DNA of 64,000 nucleotides from Nocardioides pantholopis (lineage in GTDB: Bacteria; Actinomycetota; Actinomycetes; Propionibacteriales; Nocardioidaceae), in NCBI RefSeq assembly GCF_003710085.1, contig NZ_CP033324.1, positions 3,907,501 to 3,971,500 on the forward strand, read 5' to 3'. A model generated the notes under the pieces. The model made no database searches, was not told the origin of the DNA, and worked only from the letters and a program-made list of their open reading frames with translations. The position numbers and the translations under genes are program-made. Positions 40,864-49,032 of the stretch are shown in pieces. Position 1 is the first letter of the stretch, and each line of letters starts with the position of its first letter.

Positions 40864-42603
40864 ATGCTGGTGCTCGACTCCTCCGGCTCGATGAAGGAGC
40901 CGGCCTCGGGCGGCCAGACCAGGATCGAGGCGGCCAAGGAGGCGCTGCGCACGGTCGTGGCCGACCTCCCGGCCGACCAGGAGGTGGGGCTGCGCGTCTA
41001 CGGCGCTCAGGTCTTCTCCGCCCAGGACGCGGGCGCCTGCACCGACTCCCAGCTCGTGGTCGACCCGGCCATCGACAACCGCGGCGAGCTCACGAAGGCC
41101 GTGGACGCCTATCAGCCCCACGGGGAGACGCCGACCGGGTACGCGCTGCAGGAGGCCGGCAAGGACCTGGGCAGCGAAGGGCGACGCACGATCATCCTGG
41201 TCTCGGACGGCGAGCCCACCTGCGAGCCCGACCCCTGCGTGGTGGCTCGTGAGCTGACCAAGAACGGCGTGGACGTGCGCATCGACGTCGTGGGCCTGGA
41301 CGTGAACGGCGCCGCGCGCGAGCAGCTGCAGTGCGTCGCCGGCGCCGGCGCCGGCACCTACTACGACGTCGGGAGCGCCGAGGAGCTCGCCGACTCCCTG
41401 ATCCGGGTGACGCGACGAGCCGCCCGCCCGTACGCCGCCATCGGCACGCCGGTCACCGGCGCGACCTCCCCCGAGCAGGCGCCCGAGATCGAGCCCGGCG
41501 ACTGGCTCGACCGCGGCGAGCTCGCCGCCCCCGAGAAGCACTACCGCGTCCAGCGGACGCTCGAGAGCTCCACGATCCTCACCAGCGTCGCCTTCCGCAC
41601 CAGCCGCACAGGCCCCGACTACGTCGACGTCCGCCTGACGACCCCGGACGGCGCCTCGTGCGGCTCGGCGAGCAGCGTCGGCAGCAGCAACCGACTGGTG
41701 AGCGAGGCCACCGCCGCCTCGATCTTCGAGGGACCCGACGACCCGTGCCTCACCAGCGAGGAGCTGATCCTGGTCGCCAGCTACCGCGGCACGGCCGAGG
41801 AGGTGCCGATGGAGGTCAAGGTCACCGAGCTGCCCGAGGTCACCAACCTCGACGAGCTGCAGCCCGCCCCCACGACCGCCACCTGGGTGCGCCCCGGTGG
41901 AGGACCCCGCACCGAGGTCACCGGCGGCACCTCGTTCGGTGACGCCGAGGCGCTCACGCCCGGCAGCTACCAGGGCGCCATCGTCCCCGGCGAGACCCTG
42001 ACGTTCACGGTGGAGGCCGACTGGGGTCAGCAGGTCGACGCCGTCGCCCACTATCCCGCCCTGGCCGGCGCCGCGGGCCAGGCCGCCGAGGGCGGGCCGC
42101 ACACGATCATGGAGGTGTACTCCCCCAGCCGGGCACCGGCCCAGGCGGCGTCCACCGACCAGCCGATCCAGAACGACGTGCTGCTGCTCACCGACGGCAG
42201 CACCGAGACCGCGGTGACGACCGGGGCCATCAGCCTCGCGAATCTCGACGGCCGCACCGACTTCCCCGGCTCCGAGGCCGGCGCCTACACCGTCACCCTC
42301 TACCTGGAGGACACCGAGGAGAACCCCTCGATCGCCGTCCCGTTCGAGCTCGACCTCGCGGTCACCGGAGCGCCGGCGGGCCAGCCGGAGTTCGTCGAGA
42401 CGCCGATCGGCGGCGCCGAGGAGACCCCGTCGGAGGAGCCGACCGCGACGCCCGAGCAGGAGGACACCCAGGAGGCCGCGGGCGCGGAGGCCGACGACGA
42501 GGGAGGGATCCCGCTGGTGGCGGCCGTAGGCGCGGCCGGGGCCGTCGTGCTCGTCCTGCTGGCCGTGGCCGTGCTCCTGCTGAGCAGGCGTCGCCGTACC
42601 TGA
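40864..42603 (+). CDS. von Willebrand factor A domain membrane protein (body; signal peptide frameshifted)
   Basis: A 579-residue body beginning MLVLDSSGSM, the first strand and MIDAS motif (DxSxS) of a vWA domain that continues to about residue 190 (VSDGEPTCEPDP gives further metal-site residues). A beta-rich region follows (residues 200-510), an acidic threonine/glutamate linker, and a C-terminal membrane helix at about 545-572 ending in RRRR. Such architecture predicts an exported, membrane-anchored protein. The needed signal peptide exists upstream in another frame. Translation from this internal ATG alone would leave the protein without a secretion signal. Function unknown; adhesion or complex assembly are family possibilities. 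Confidence 0.8.
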   Translation: MLVLDSSGSMKEPASGGQTRIEAAKEALRTVVADLPADQEVGLRVYGAQVFSAQDAGACTDSQLVVDPAIDNRGELTKAVDAYQPHGETPTGYALQEAGKDLGSEGRRTIILVSDGEPTCEPDPCVVARELTKNGVDVRIDVVGLDVNGAAREQLQCVAGAGAGTYYDVGSAEELADSLIRVTRRAARPYAAIGTPVTGATSPEQAPEIEPGDWLDRGELAAPEKHYRVQRTLESSTILTSVAFRTSRTGPDYVDVRLTTPDGASCGSASSVGSSNRLVSEATAASIFEGPDDPCLTSEELILVASYRGTAEEVPMEVKVTELPEVTNLDELQPAPTTATWVRPGGGPRTEVTGGTSFGDAEALTPGSYQGAIVPGETLTFTVEADWGQQVDAVAHYPALAGAAGQAAEGGPHTIMEVYSPSRAPAQAASTDQPIQNDVLLLTDGSTETAVTTGAISLANLDGRTDFPGSEAGAYTVTLYLEDTEENPSIAVPFELDLAVTGAPAGQPEFVETPIGGAEETPSEEPTATPEQEDTQEAAGAEADDEGGIPLVAAVGAAGAVVLVLLAVAVLLLSRRRRT

Positions 42604-42612
42604 ACCACGCGC

Positions 42613-42643
42613 TTGACTTCAGGTCGACCTGAAGTCCCAGGCT
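42613..42643 (+). promoter_or_regulatory. MerR-type promoter of the CxxC flavin reductase
   Basis: TTGACT (42613-42618) and CAGGCT (42638-42643) are separated by 19 nt, the overlong spacing that MerR activators correct by twisting DNA. The perfect 20-bp palindrome ACTTCAGGTCGACCTGAAGT (42616-42635) fills the spacer. It lies 36-66 nt before the reductase GTG at 42679. The nearest MerR gene is at 40110-40517. This is the clearest regulatory element in the window. Confidence 0.82.
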
Positions 42644-42678
42644 GGCGTCGGACCCCACCGAGCCACCTGGAGGAAGCC

Positions 42679-43635
42679 GTGGACGACATCCAAGACCCCG
42701 TGCTGGACCCCGTGCTGGACTGCCTCGTGATCGGCGGCGGACCCGCCGGGCTGCAGGCGGCGCTGACGCTCGGCCGGCTGCACCGCTCGGTGCTGCTGCT
42801 CGACTCCGGCGCCTACCGCAACGACCCCGCCGACGCGATGCACAACATGCTCGGACACGACGGCACCGACCCCGCCGACCTGCGCGCGGCCGCCCGGGCC
42901 GACCTGGCGGCGTACCCGAGCGTGGCGGTCCGCGACGTCGCGGTGCGCACGGTCACGGCCGTCGACGACGGGTTCCGGGCCGAGCTGGCCGACGGGACCG
43001 CCGCCACCGGCCGCCGGCTCGTGCTCGCTACCGGCCTGCGCGACACGCTTCCGGACCTGCCCGGGCTGGCGCCGCTGTTCGGGAACGTCGCGGCTCACTG
43101 CCCCTACTGCCATGGCCACGAGTACGCCGGCACCCACGTCGCCATCCTCGGCAGCGGGCCGCACGTCGCCCGGGTCGCGCTACTGCTGGAGCGGATCGCG
43201 GCCCGGATCACGGTCCTGGCCGACGGCGGCGAGCTCGATCCCCCGACCGCTGCACTCCTCGACGACGCCGGCGTGGCGGTGCGCCCCGAGCCGGTCACCG
43301 GCGTGTGCCGCAGCGCCGCCGGCGCGACGTTGACCCTGGCCGGCGGACCGCCCGAGGAGGTGGGCGGGCTCTTCGTCGCCCCCACCCTCAGCCAGGCGGC
43401 GCCGTTCGCGGACCAGCTCGGCCTGGACCTGCTGCCGTCCGGATGCGTGCGGGTCGACCTGCTGGGGCGGACCAGCCGCCCCGGCGTGTACGCCGCGGGC
43501 GACCTCGCCCACGTGCCGGAGCTGCCGATGCCGATGGCGGCGGTGCTGACGGCGGCGGCCGCGGGCCTGGTGGCGGCCACGGCCGTGGACGGCGATCGGC
43601 TCGCCGAGCGGGTCGGGCTGGCACCGCCTGCCTAG
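42679..43635 (+). CDS. NAD(P)/FAD-dependent oxidoreductase, thioredoxin reductase-like with CPYC
   Basis: A 318-residue flavoprotein starting at GTG 42679 behind GGAGGAAG. The FAD site is DCLVIGGGPAGLQAAL, the redox pair CPYC is at residues 141-144 (AHCPYCHGHEYAG), the NADPH site AILGSGPHVARVAL, and the second FAD motif GVYAAGDLAHVPELPM. This matches thioredoxin-reductase-like enzymes with CPYC(H/D)G rather than the CATC of classic TrxB. It may reduce a disulfide in a small molecule or protein. The MerR-type promoter suggests redox or metal induction, and a DoxX-like gene follows after 9 nt. Confidence 0.88.
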   Translation: MDDIQDPVLDPVLDCLVIGGGPAGLQAALTLGRLHRSVLLLDSGAYRNDPADAMHNMLGHDGTDPADLRAAARADLAAYPSVAVRDVAVRTVTAVDDGFRAELADGTAATGRRLVLATGLRDTLPDLPGLAPLFGNVAAHCPYCHGHEYAGTHVAILGSGPHVARVALLLERIAARITVLADGGELDPPTAALLDDAGVAVRPEPVTGVCRSAAGATLTLAGGPPEEVGGLFVAPTLSQAAPFADQLGLDLLPSGCVRVDLLGRTSRPGVYAAGDLAHVPELPMPMAAVLTAAAAGLVAATAVDGDRLAERVGLAPPA

Positions 43636-43644
43636 GTTGAGGCC

Positions 43645-44082
43645 ATGACCTCCCGGACCTCGCTGCTCGACGCCCCGCCCACCTCGCGGCCCCGCACCCT
43701 GGCCCGCTGGCTGCTCGGCGGCGTCCTCGTCTTCGCCGGCGTCAGCCACCTGACCTTCGCGCGGGAGGAGTTCTCCGCCCAGGTTCCTGGCTGGTTCCCG
43801 GTCGACGACGGCCCGGTGGTGGTGGCGTCCGGCGTCGTCGAGATCTCGCTGGGCGCGGCCCTGCTCGGCTGGGCGCGCGGCCGGGTGTCGGTGGGGCTGG
43901 TCGTGGCGGCGTTCTTCGTCGCGATCTTCCCCGGCAACCTCGCCCAGTACCTCGAGGGCAACGACGGCTTCGGGCTCGACACCGACCGCAAGCGGCTGGT
44001 CCGGCTGTTCTTCCAGCCGTTGCTGGTCGCCTGGGCGCTGTGGGCCACCGGCGCCTGGCGGGACCGGCCGCGGCGGAGGTGA
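43645..44082 (+). CDS. DoxX-like membrane protein
   Basis: A 145-residue protein with four hydrophobic helices (residues about 20-38, 60-76, 82-98 and 120-136). RTLARWLLGGVLVFAGVSHLTFAREEF and GIVEISLGAALL-type phrases match the DoxX/DUF4267 family (here GVVEISLGAALLGW). In mycobacteria DoxX joins a thiol oxidoreductase complex, so its tandem position with a CxxC flavin reductase is meaningful. Probably cotranscribed with that gene. The transcript likely ends at the large inverted repeat just downstream. Confidence 0.82.
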   Translation: MTSRTSLLDAPPTSRPRTLARWLLGGVLVFAGVSHLTFAREEFSAQVPGWFPVDDGPVVVASGVVEISLGAALLGWARGRVSVGLVVAAFFVAIFPGNLAQYLEGNDGFGLDTDRKRLVRLFFQPLLVAWALWATGAWRDRPRRR

Positions 44083-44100
44083 GTGGGGCCTTCCCAGCCA

Positions 44101-44170
44101 TGTAACGCGACGTTCGCTGCTCTGGGCGCCCGCTGCAACGGGCGTCTAGTGCAGCGAACGTCGCGTTACA
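44101..44170. repeat. 70-bp inverted repeat with perfect 20-bp arms
   Basis: TGTAACGCGACGTTCGCTGC at 44101-44120 is exactly repeated in inverted form at 44151-44170. The 30-bp interior carries its own stem (GCGCCCG/CGGGCGT with one wobble) around CTGCAA. It sits between convergent DoxX and DEAD-helicase genes. It may act as a bidirectional terminator, but the unrelated, very precise outer arms look more like a dispersed palindromic element or MITE-like repeat. No target duplication is obvious. Confidence 0.75.
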
Positions 44171-44193
44171 AGCCGCGGGACGCCCGCGGAGGC

Positions 44194-46017
44194 TCAGCCC
44201 TTGTGGCGCGGCTTGCGGGCCCGGGCGTCGCCGTCGGAGGCGTCACCGTCCGGGGCGGAGGAGCGCGGGGCGGAGGACCGCGGGGCCGAGGATCGGGCGC
44301 CCTGGTCCTTGGTCAGCTCGATCAGCTTGCCGGAGATCCGGGTGCCGCGCAGCGCCTCGAAGACCTGCTCGGGCAGGTCCGCCGGCAGCTCGACGAGCGA
44401 GAAGTCCGGTCGGATCGAGATGGCCCCGAAGTCCCCGCGACGCAGGCCGCCCTCGTTGGCGATCGCGCCGACGATCTGGCGCGGCTCGACCTTGTGGCGC
44501 TTGCCGACGCTGATCCGGTACGTCGCCAGCGGGACGTCGCTGCCGCGGCGCTCGCGGCTGGCCGAGCGCTCCGGGCGGTCGCGCTCGGGGCGCGCCTCGC
44601 GGATCGGCTTCTCGGCGGCCGGGTCGAGCAGCAGCGGCTCGTCGCCCTGGGCCACGACCGCGAGGGCCGCGGCGACGTCCGCCTCGGGGACGTCGTGGTG
44701 GCGCACGAAGTGGGCGATGATGTCGCGGAACTTCTCGATCCGCTCGGTCTGGCCCAGCGCCGCGGTGATCTGGTCGTCGAAGCGGGAGAGCCGGGTCGTG
44801 TTGACGTCCTCGGGCGTGGGCAGGTGCATCTGCTGCAGCGGCTGCCGGGTGGCCTTCTCGATGTGCTTGAGCAGGTAGCGCTCACGGGGGGTCACGAACG
44901 AGATCGCCTGGCCGCTGCGTCCGGCGCGGCCGGTGCGGCCGATGCGGTGGACGTAGGACTCGGTGTCGGTGGGGATGTCGTAGTTGACGACGTGGCTGAT
45001 CCGCTCGACGTCGAGGCCGCGGGCAGCGACGTCGGTGGCGACCAGGATGTCGAGCTTGGCCGCCTTGAGCTGGTTGACGGTCCGCTCGCGCTGGGCCTGG
45101 GCCACGTCACCGTTGATCGCGGCGGCGCTGAACCCGCGGGCGCGCAGCTTCTCGGCCAGGCTCTCGGTCTCGCTCTTGGTGCGGACGAAGACGATCATGC
45201 CCTCGAAGTTCTCGACCTCGAGGATCCGGGTCAGCGCGTCGACCTTCTGCGGGTAGCTCACCAGCAGGTAGCGCTGGGTGATGTTCGCGGCGGTCGCGGT
45301 CTTGCCCTTGACGGTGATCTCCTGCGCGTCGCGCAGGTACTTCTTGGAGATGCGGCGGATCTGGCTGGGCATCGTCGCGGAGAACAGCGCGACGTTCTTG
45401 TCCTCGGGGGTGCTCGCCAGGATCGTCTCGACGTCCTCGGCGAAGCCCATGTTGAGCATCTCGTCGGCCTCGTCGAGGACCAGGAAGCGCAGCTCGGAGA
45501 GGTCCAGGGTGCCCTTGTCGAGGTGGTCCATGATCCGGCCCGGGGTGCCGACCACGACGTGCACGCCGCGGCGCAGGGCGGAGAGCTGCACGCCGTACGC
45601 CTGACCGCCGTAGACGGGCAGCACGTGCACGCCCTTGAGGTGACTGGCGTACTTCTCGAACGCCTCGCAGACCTGGATGGCAAGCTCCCGGGTGGGCGCC
45701 AGCACCAGCGCCTGGGGCGCCTTCTGCTTCACGTCGAGGCGGGAGAGGATCGGCAGCGCGAACGCCGCGGTCTTGCCGGTGCCGGTCTGGGCCAGGCCCA
45801 CGACGTCGCGGCCGGCCAGCAGCGGCGGGATCGTCGCGGCCTGGATCGCGGAGGGGGTCTCGTAGCCGACGTCACGCAGTGCCTTGAGCACGGGTTCGTC
45901 GAGACCGAGCTCCGCGAAGGTGGGAGTCTGGGCGACGGCGTCTTCGGTACTCACGTTTCCCACGGTAGTGGTCTGCGCCACCTGCGCTCCATTCGGCGGC
46001 GCGGAGGCGTTCGTCAC
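44194..46017 (-). CDS. DEAD-box RNA helicase (DeaD/CsdA-like with DbpA RNA-binding domain)
   Basis: A 607-residue helicase starting at GTG 46017, which overlaps the GlmS stop. Core motifs: TPSAIQAATIPPLLAGRDVV, AQTGTGKTAAFALP, VLDEADEMLNMGF, ALFSATMPSQIRR, HRIGRTGRAG. Residues about 505-575 form the DbpA-type RNA-recognition domain (TYRISVGKRHKVEPRQIVGA, with GKLIELTKD at its end). The tail repeats RSSAP three times before a basic stretch. It should unwind structured mRNA or rRNA, often at low temperature. Overlap with glmS implies a shared transcript. An internal GTG at 45954 is an alternative start. Confidence 0.94.
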   Translation of the reverse strand: MTNASAPPNGAQVAQTTTVGNVSTEDAVAQTPTFAELGLDEPVLKALRDVGYETPSAIQAATIPPLLAGRDVVGLAQTGTGKTAAFALPILSRLDVKQKAPQALVLAPTRELAIQVCEAFEKYASHLKGVHVLPVYGGQAYGVQLSALRRGVHVVVGTPGRIMDHLDKGTLDLSELRFLVLDEADEMLNMGFAEDVETILASTPEDKNVALFSATMPSQIRRISKKYLRDAQEITVKGKTATAANITQRYLLVSYPQKVDALTRILEVENFEGMIVFVRTKSETESLAEKLRARGFSAAAINGDVAQAQRERTVNQLKAAKLDILVATDVAARGLDVERISHVVNYDIPTDTESYVHRIGRTGRAGRSGQAISFVTPRERYLLKHIEKATRQPLQQMHLPTPEDVNTTRLSRFDDQITAALGQTERIEKFRDIIAHFVRHHDVPEADVAAALAVVAQGDEPLLLDPAAEKPIREARPERDRPERSASRERRGSDVPLATYRISVGKRHKVEPRQIVGAIANEGGLRRGDFGAISIRPDFSLVELPADLPEQVFEALRGTRISGKLIELTKDQGARSSAPRSSAPRSSAPDGDASDGDARARKPRHKG

Positions 46018-47846
46018 TCCACGGTCACGGACTTGGCCAGGTTGCGCGGCTTGTCCACGTCGTGACCGAGGTGCACGGCCGCCTGGTAGGCGAGCAGCTG
46101 CAGCGGGATCGTGAGCAGGATCGGGTCCAGCTCCCGCTCGCTGGCCGGTACGTCGATGCGGTGCACGTCCGGGCGCTCCGCGACCTCCCCGAGGTCGACG
46201 CCGGCGTGGGTCACGACCACCAGCGGGCCGCCGCGGGCGGCGATCTCGTGCAGCGCCCCCACGTTGCGCTCGACCAGCTCGTCGTCGGGCACGATCGCGA
46301 CGGTCGGGACGGCCGGGGAGACCAGGGCCAGCGGCCCGTGCTTGAGCTCGGAGGTCGGATAGGCCTCGGCGTGGCGGTAGCTGATCTCCTTGAACTTCTG
46401 CGCCCCCTCCCGCGCGACCGGGTAGCCGCGGACCCGGCCGACGAAGAACAGGCTCTCGGCGGCGGCCAGCTGCTCGGCGAGCGGCCGGAGCTCCTCCTGC
46501 CGCTTGAGGACCTCCCCGATCTGGGCGGGCAGCGCCCGCAGCCCGGCGATCAGCCGGTGCCCGTCGGCGATCGAGAGGTCCCGGACCCGGCCCAGCTGCA
46601 GCGCCAGCAGCGCGAACCCGAGGAACATGTTGGTCAGCGCCTTGGTGGAGGCGACCGCGACCTCGGGCCCGGCGTGCAGGTAGATGCCGCCGTCGCACTC
46701 GCGGGCGATCGCGCTGCCGACCACGTTGACCAGGCCGACGACCCGCCCGCCCTTGCGGCGGATCTCCTGCACGGCCAGCAGCGTGTCGGCGGTCTCCCCG
46801 GACTGGCTGACCGCGACGTAGAGGGTGTCCGGATCGATGACCGGGTTGCGGTAGCGGAACTCGCTGGCCGCCTCGGCGTCCGCGGGGACCCGGGCCAGCT
46901 CCTCGATGAGCGAGGCACCCATCTCACCGACGTAGTAGGCCGAGCCGCAGCCGAGCACCTTGACCCGGCGTACCTCCCGGGTCTCGCGGGCGTCGAGCCC
47001 CAGCCCGCCCAGGTGCGCGGTGCCGAACCGGTCGTCGAGGCGGCCGCGCAGGACGTGCTCGGCCGAGTCCGGCTGCTCGAGCATCTCCTTGTGCATGAAC
47101 GAGTCGTGCTCCCCGACGTCGTAGGCCCCCGGGTCGATGTCGAGCTCCTCGGCCGGTGTCACGGTCGCGGTCAGGTCCTGGCGGTACGTCGTGAAGCCGG
47201 CGGCGGTGACCGTGGCCATCTCGCCGTCCTGGAGGTGGGCGACCGTCGTCGTGTAGCGCACCAGCGCCGCCAGGTCCGAGGCGACGTACATCTCCTTGTC
47301 CCCCACCCCGATGAGCAGGGGGCTGCCGTTGCGGGCGACGACGATCCGGTCGGGGAAGTCCGCGTGCACGATCGCGAGCCCGTAGGTGCCCTCGACCAGC
47401 GCGAGCGCCGCGGCGACCCGCTCCTCGAGCGTCGCGGCGACCGAGCGGGCCACGAGGTGGGCGATCACCTCGGTGTCGGTGTCCGAGGCGAGCGGGACGC
47501 CCTCGTCGCTGAGCCGCCGGCGCAACGCGGCGGCGTTGTCGATGATCCCGTTGTGCACCACGGCGACGCGCCCCGCCGCGTCCACCTGCGGGTGGGCGTT
47601 GGCGTCGGTGGGCGGTCCGTGGGTGGCCCAGCGGGTGTGCCCGATCCCGACCCGGCCGGGGAACCGGGCGGGCAGGCTGGCGGCGAGGTCCCGCACCCGG
47701 CCGGCCCGCTTGGCCACCTTGAGCCCGCTGCCGGACAGCACGCCGATCCCGGCCGAGTCGTAGCCGCGGTGCTCGAGCCGGGTCAGGCCCTCCAGGAGCA
47801 GGGGAGCGGCCTGCTGGCTGCCGACGTAGCCGACGATTCCGCACAT
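46014..47846 (-). CDS. glmS: glutamine-fructose-6-phosphate aminotransferase (isomerising)
   Basis: A 610-residue GlmS of normal length. The N-terminal nucleophile is Cys2 in MCGIVGYVGSQ, followed by a class II glutaminase domain (HTRWATHGPPTDANAHP, VVHNGIIDNAAALRRRL). Two SIS domains follow (CGSAYYVGEMGASLIEE, SQSGETADTLLAVQEIRRKG), and the C-terminus ends DKPRNLAKSVTVE, the conserved fructose-6-phosphate closing tail. It makes glucosamine-6-phosphate for peptidoglycan and mycothiol. No glmS ribozyme is evident upstream. It follows a small conserved-looking gene by 54 nt. Confidence 0.97.
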   Translation of the reverse strand: MCGIVGYVGSQQAAPLLLEGLTRLEHRGYDSAGIGVLSGSGLKVAKRAGRVRDLAASLPARFPGRVGIGHTRWATHGPPTDANAHPQVDAAGRVAVVHNGIIDNAAALRRRLSDEGVPLASDTDTEVIAHLVARSVAATLEERVAAALALVEGTYGLAIVHADFPDRIVVARNGSPLLIGVGDKEMYVASDLAALVRYTTTVAHLQDGEMATVTAAGFTTYRQDLTATVTPAEELDIDPGAYDVGEHDSFMHKEMLEQPDSAEHVLRGRLDDRFGTAHLGGLGLDARETREVRRVKVLGCGSAYYVGEMGASLIEELARVPADAEAASEFRYRNPVIDPDTLYVAVSQSGETADTLLAVQEIRRKGGRVVGLVNVVGSAIARECDGGIYLHAGPEVAVASTKALTNMFLGFALLALQLGRVRDLSIADGHRLIAGLRALPAQIGEVLKRQEELRPLAEQLAAAESLFFVGRVRGYPVAREGAQKFKEISYRHAEAYPTSELKHGPLALVSPAVPTVAIVPDDELVERNVGALHEIAARGGPLVVVTHAGVDLGEVAERPDVHRIDVPASERELDPILLTIPLQLLAYQAAVHLGHDVDKPRNLAKSVTVE

Positions 47847-47900
47847 GGCGGGGTCCTTTCCTCGTGCTGAACGGTTTGCTCGGTGGGGGCGCGGCCGCGC

Positions 47901-48164
47901 TCAGCCGTAGACGATCCGGCGCAGCTGTCGTTCGGAGAGCGGCGGCGCCGCGACCACGCGGGTGCCGAGCTCGGTGGCGATCCGGGCGAAGATCTCCGGG
48001 TTCCTGGCGCCATAGGTCTTCAGGTGGGCGTGCCGCCGCCGGACGTAGTCCTCGACCCCTTCGGCATGGAAGGCGACGACGTCCTCGATGACCCGGCGCG
48101 CCTCCGACTCGGTCAGTCCGGTGCTTGTGGCCACGTGGGCGACCAGGGCGGGATCGGGCGGCAC
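47901..48164 (-). CDS. 87-residue protein of unknown function upstream of glmS
   Basis: A GTG-started 87-residue hydrophilic protein, probably all helical. It contains TSTGLTESEARRVIEDVVAF and YVRRRHAHLKTYGARNPEIF, followed by a proline-containing turn and LSERQLRRIVYG. The first part could be a helix-turn-helix, since GLTESEARRVI resembles a recognition segment, but no match is certain. It is the likely first gene of a small/glmS/deaD operon and has a 24-bp perfect dyad 37-60 nt upstream, a fitting autoregulatory site. Not recognised as a known family. Confidence 0.65.
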   Translation of the reverse strand: MPPDPALVAHVATSTGLTESEARRVIEDVVAFHAEGVEDYVRRRHAHLKTYGARNPEIFARIATELGTRVVAAPPLSERQLRRIVYG

Positions 48165-48200
48165 CTCTCGACTGTCGCTCGATCGCCGGCGACTGACAAG

Positions 48201-48224
48201 TTCCTGCCCGAAATCGGGCAGGAA
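48201..48224. promoter_or_regulatory. perfect 11-bp-arm dyad in the glmS operon/yceI divergent region
   Basis: TTCCTGCCCGA (48201-48211) and TCGGGCAGGAA (48214-48224) are exact complements around AA. The site lies 37-60 nt before the 87-residue gene start (48164, minus strand) and 125 nt before yceI. This looks like an operator for a dimeric regulator. Either divergent unit could be controlled; position favours the glmS operon. Confidence 0.62.
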
Positions 48225-48308
48225 TCCGCCTCGTCGCCCAGGAATTCGCCCGGCCCAGACCGGTGCGTGCCATCGGGAATGGCCCGCCGGTCCCCGTGGT
48301 TATGGTGA

Positions 48309-48322
48309 TTGAACTTTGAACT
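48309..48322 (+). promoter_or_regulatory. TTGAACT direct repeat in the yceI promoter
   Basis: TTGAACT occurs twice in immediate succession (48309-48315, 48316-48322), 27-40 nt upstream of the yceI ATG. AT-rich direct repeats here could be a -35 region or a binding site for a MarR-like regulator, which often accompanies yceI. The evidence is a short motif only. Confidence 0.35.
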
Positions 48323-48348
48323 ACTTCCTTCGATCCCAGGAGCACCGC

Positions 48349-48948
48349 ATGAGCATCTTCGGCCGCAAGACCGCCACCGAGACCGTCTTCGACGCCGGCA
48401 CCTCCGCCGTCTCCGACCTGACCGGCGACTACACGATCGACTCCAGCCACAGCTACATCGGCTTCAGCGCCCGCCACGCGATGGTCACCACCGTGCGCGG
48501 CGCCTTCAAGGAGTTCGAGGGCACCGCGCACCTCGACACCACGAACCCGGCCGCCTCCTCGGTGCGCCTGGTGATCCAGACCGCGAGCATCGACACCGGC
48601 TCGGCCGACCGCGACGGCCATCTGGTCTCCGCGGACTTCTTCGACGCCGCGGCCCACCCCGAGATCGTCTTCGTCTCCACCGCCGTCGAGAAGGTCGACG
48701 ACGACACCTGGGCCGTCACCGGCGACCTGAGCCTGCACGGAGTGACCAAGTCCCTCACGATCGCCTTCGACGAGACCGGCTCGGCCCAGGACCCGTTCGG
48801 CAACCTGCGCGTCGGGTTCGAGGGCGGCACCGCCATCAACCGCAAGGACTGGGGCCTGACCTGGAACGCCGCGCTGGAGACCGGCGGCGTCCTGGTCTCG
48901 GAGAAGATCAAGCTCGACTTCGACATCTCGGCGATCAAGAGCGCCTGA
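48349..48948 (+). CDS. YceI family protein
   Basis: A 199-residue lipocalin-like isoprenoid-binding protein. GDYTIDSSHSYIGFSARHAMVTTVRGAFKEF is the family's beta-barrel entry, and DRDGHLVSADFFDAAAHPEIVF and VTGDLSLHGVTKSLTIAF are diagnostic. The N-terminal 25 residues (SIFGRKTATETVF) are not a signal peptide, so it is cytoplasmic, unlike E. coli YceI. ATG 48349 has CCAGGAG upstream. Such proteins bind polyisoprenoids; physiological role in actinobacteria is unclear. Appears monocistronic with its own promoter. Confidence 0.93.
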   Translation: MSIFGRKTATETVFDAGTSAVSDLTGDYTIDSSHSYIGFSARHAMVTTVRGAFKEFEGTAHLDTTNPAASSVRLVIQTASIDTGSADRDGHLVSADFFDAAAHPEIVFVSTAVEKVDDDTWAVTGDLSLHGVTKSLTIAFDETGSAQDPFGNLRVGFEGGTAINRKDWGLTWNAALETGGVLVSEKIKLDFDISAIKSA

Positions 48949-49032
48949 GCCCTCAGGCCGCGCCTCCCCTGGGTCCTCCGGGCTCCCAAATGGGGAGGCG
49001 CGGTGCGTTCGGCCCGGCCCACACTGGCCGGC

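Noticed and set aside
40820..40864. Programmed -1 ribosomal frameshift in the vWA gene
   Set aside because: No slippery heptamer of the X-XXY-YYZ type or clear stimulatory stem was found at the switch, so mutation or sequencing error is preferred.
44101..44170. Phage or integrative-element attachment site
   Set aside because: No integrase, tRNA or direct repeat is nearby; the sequence is an inverted, not direct, repeat.
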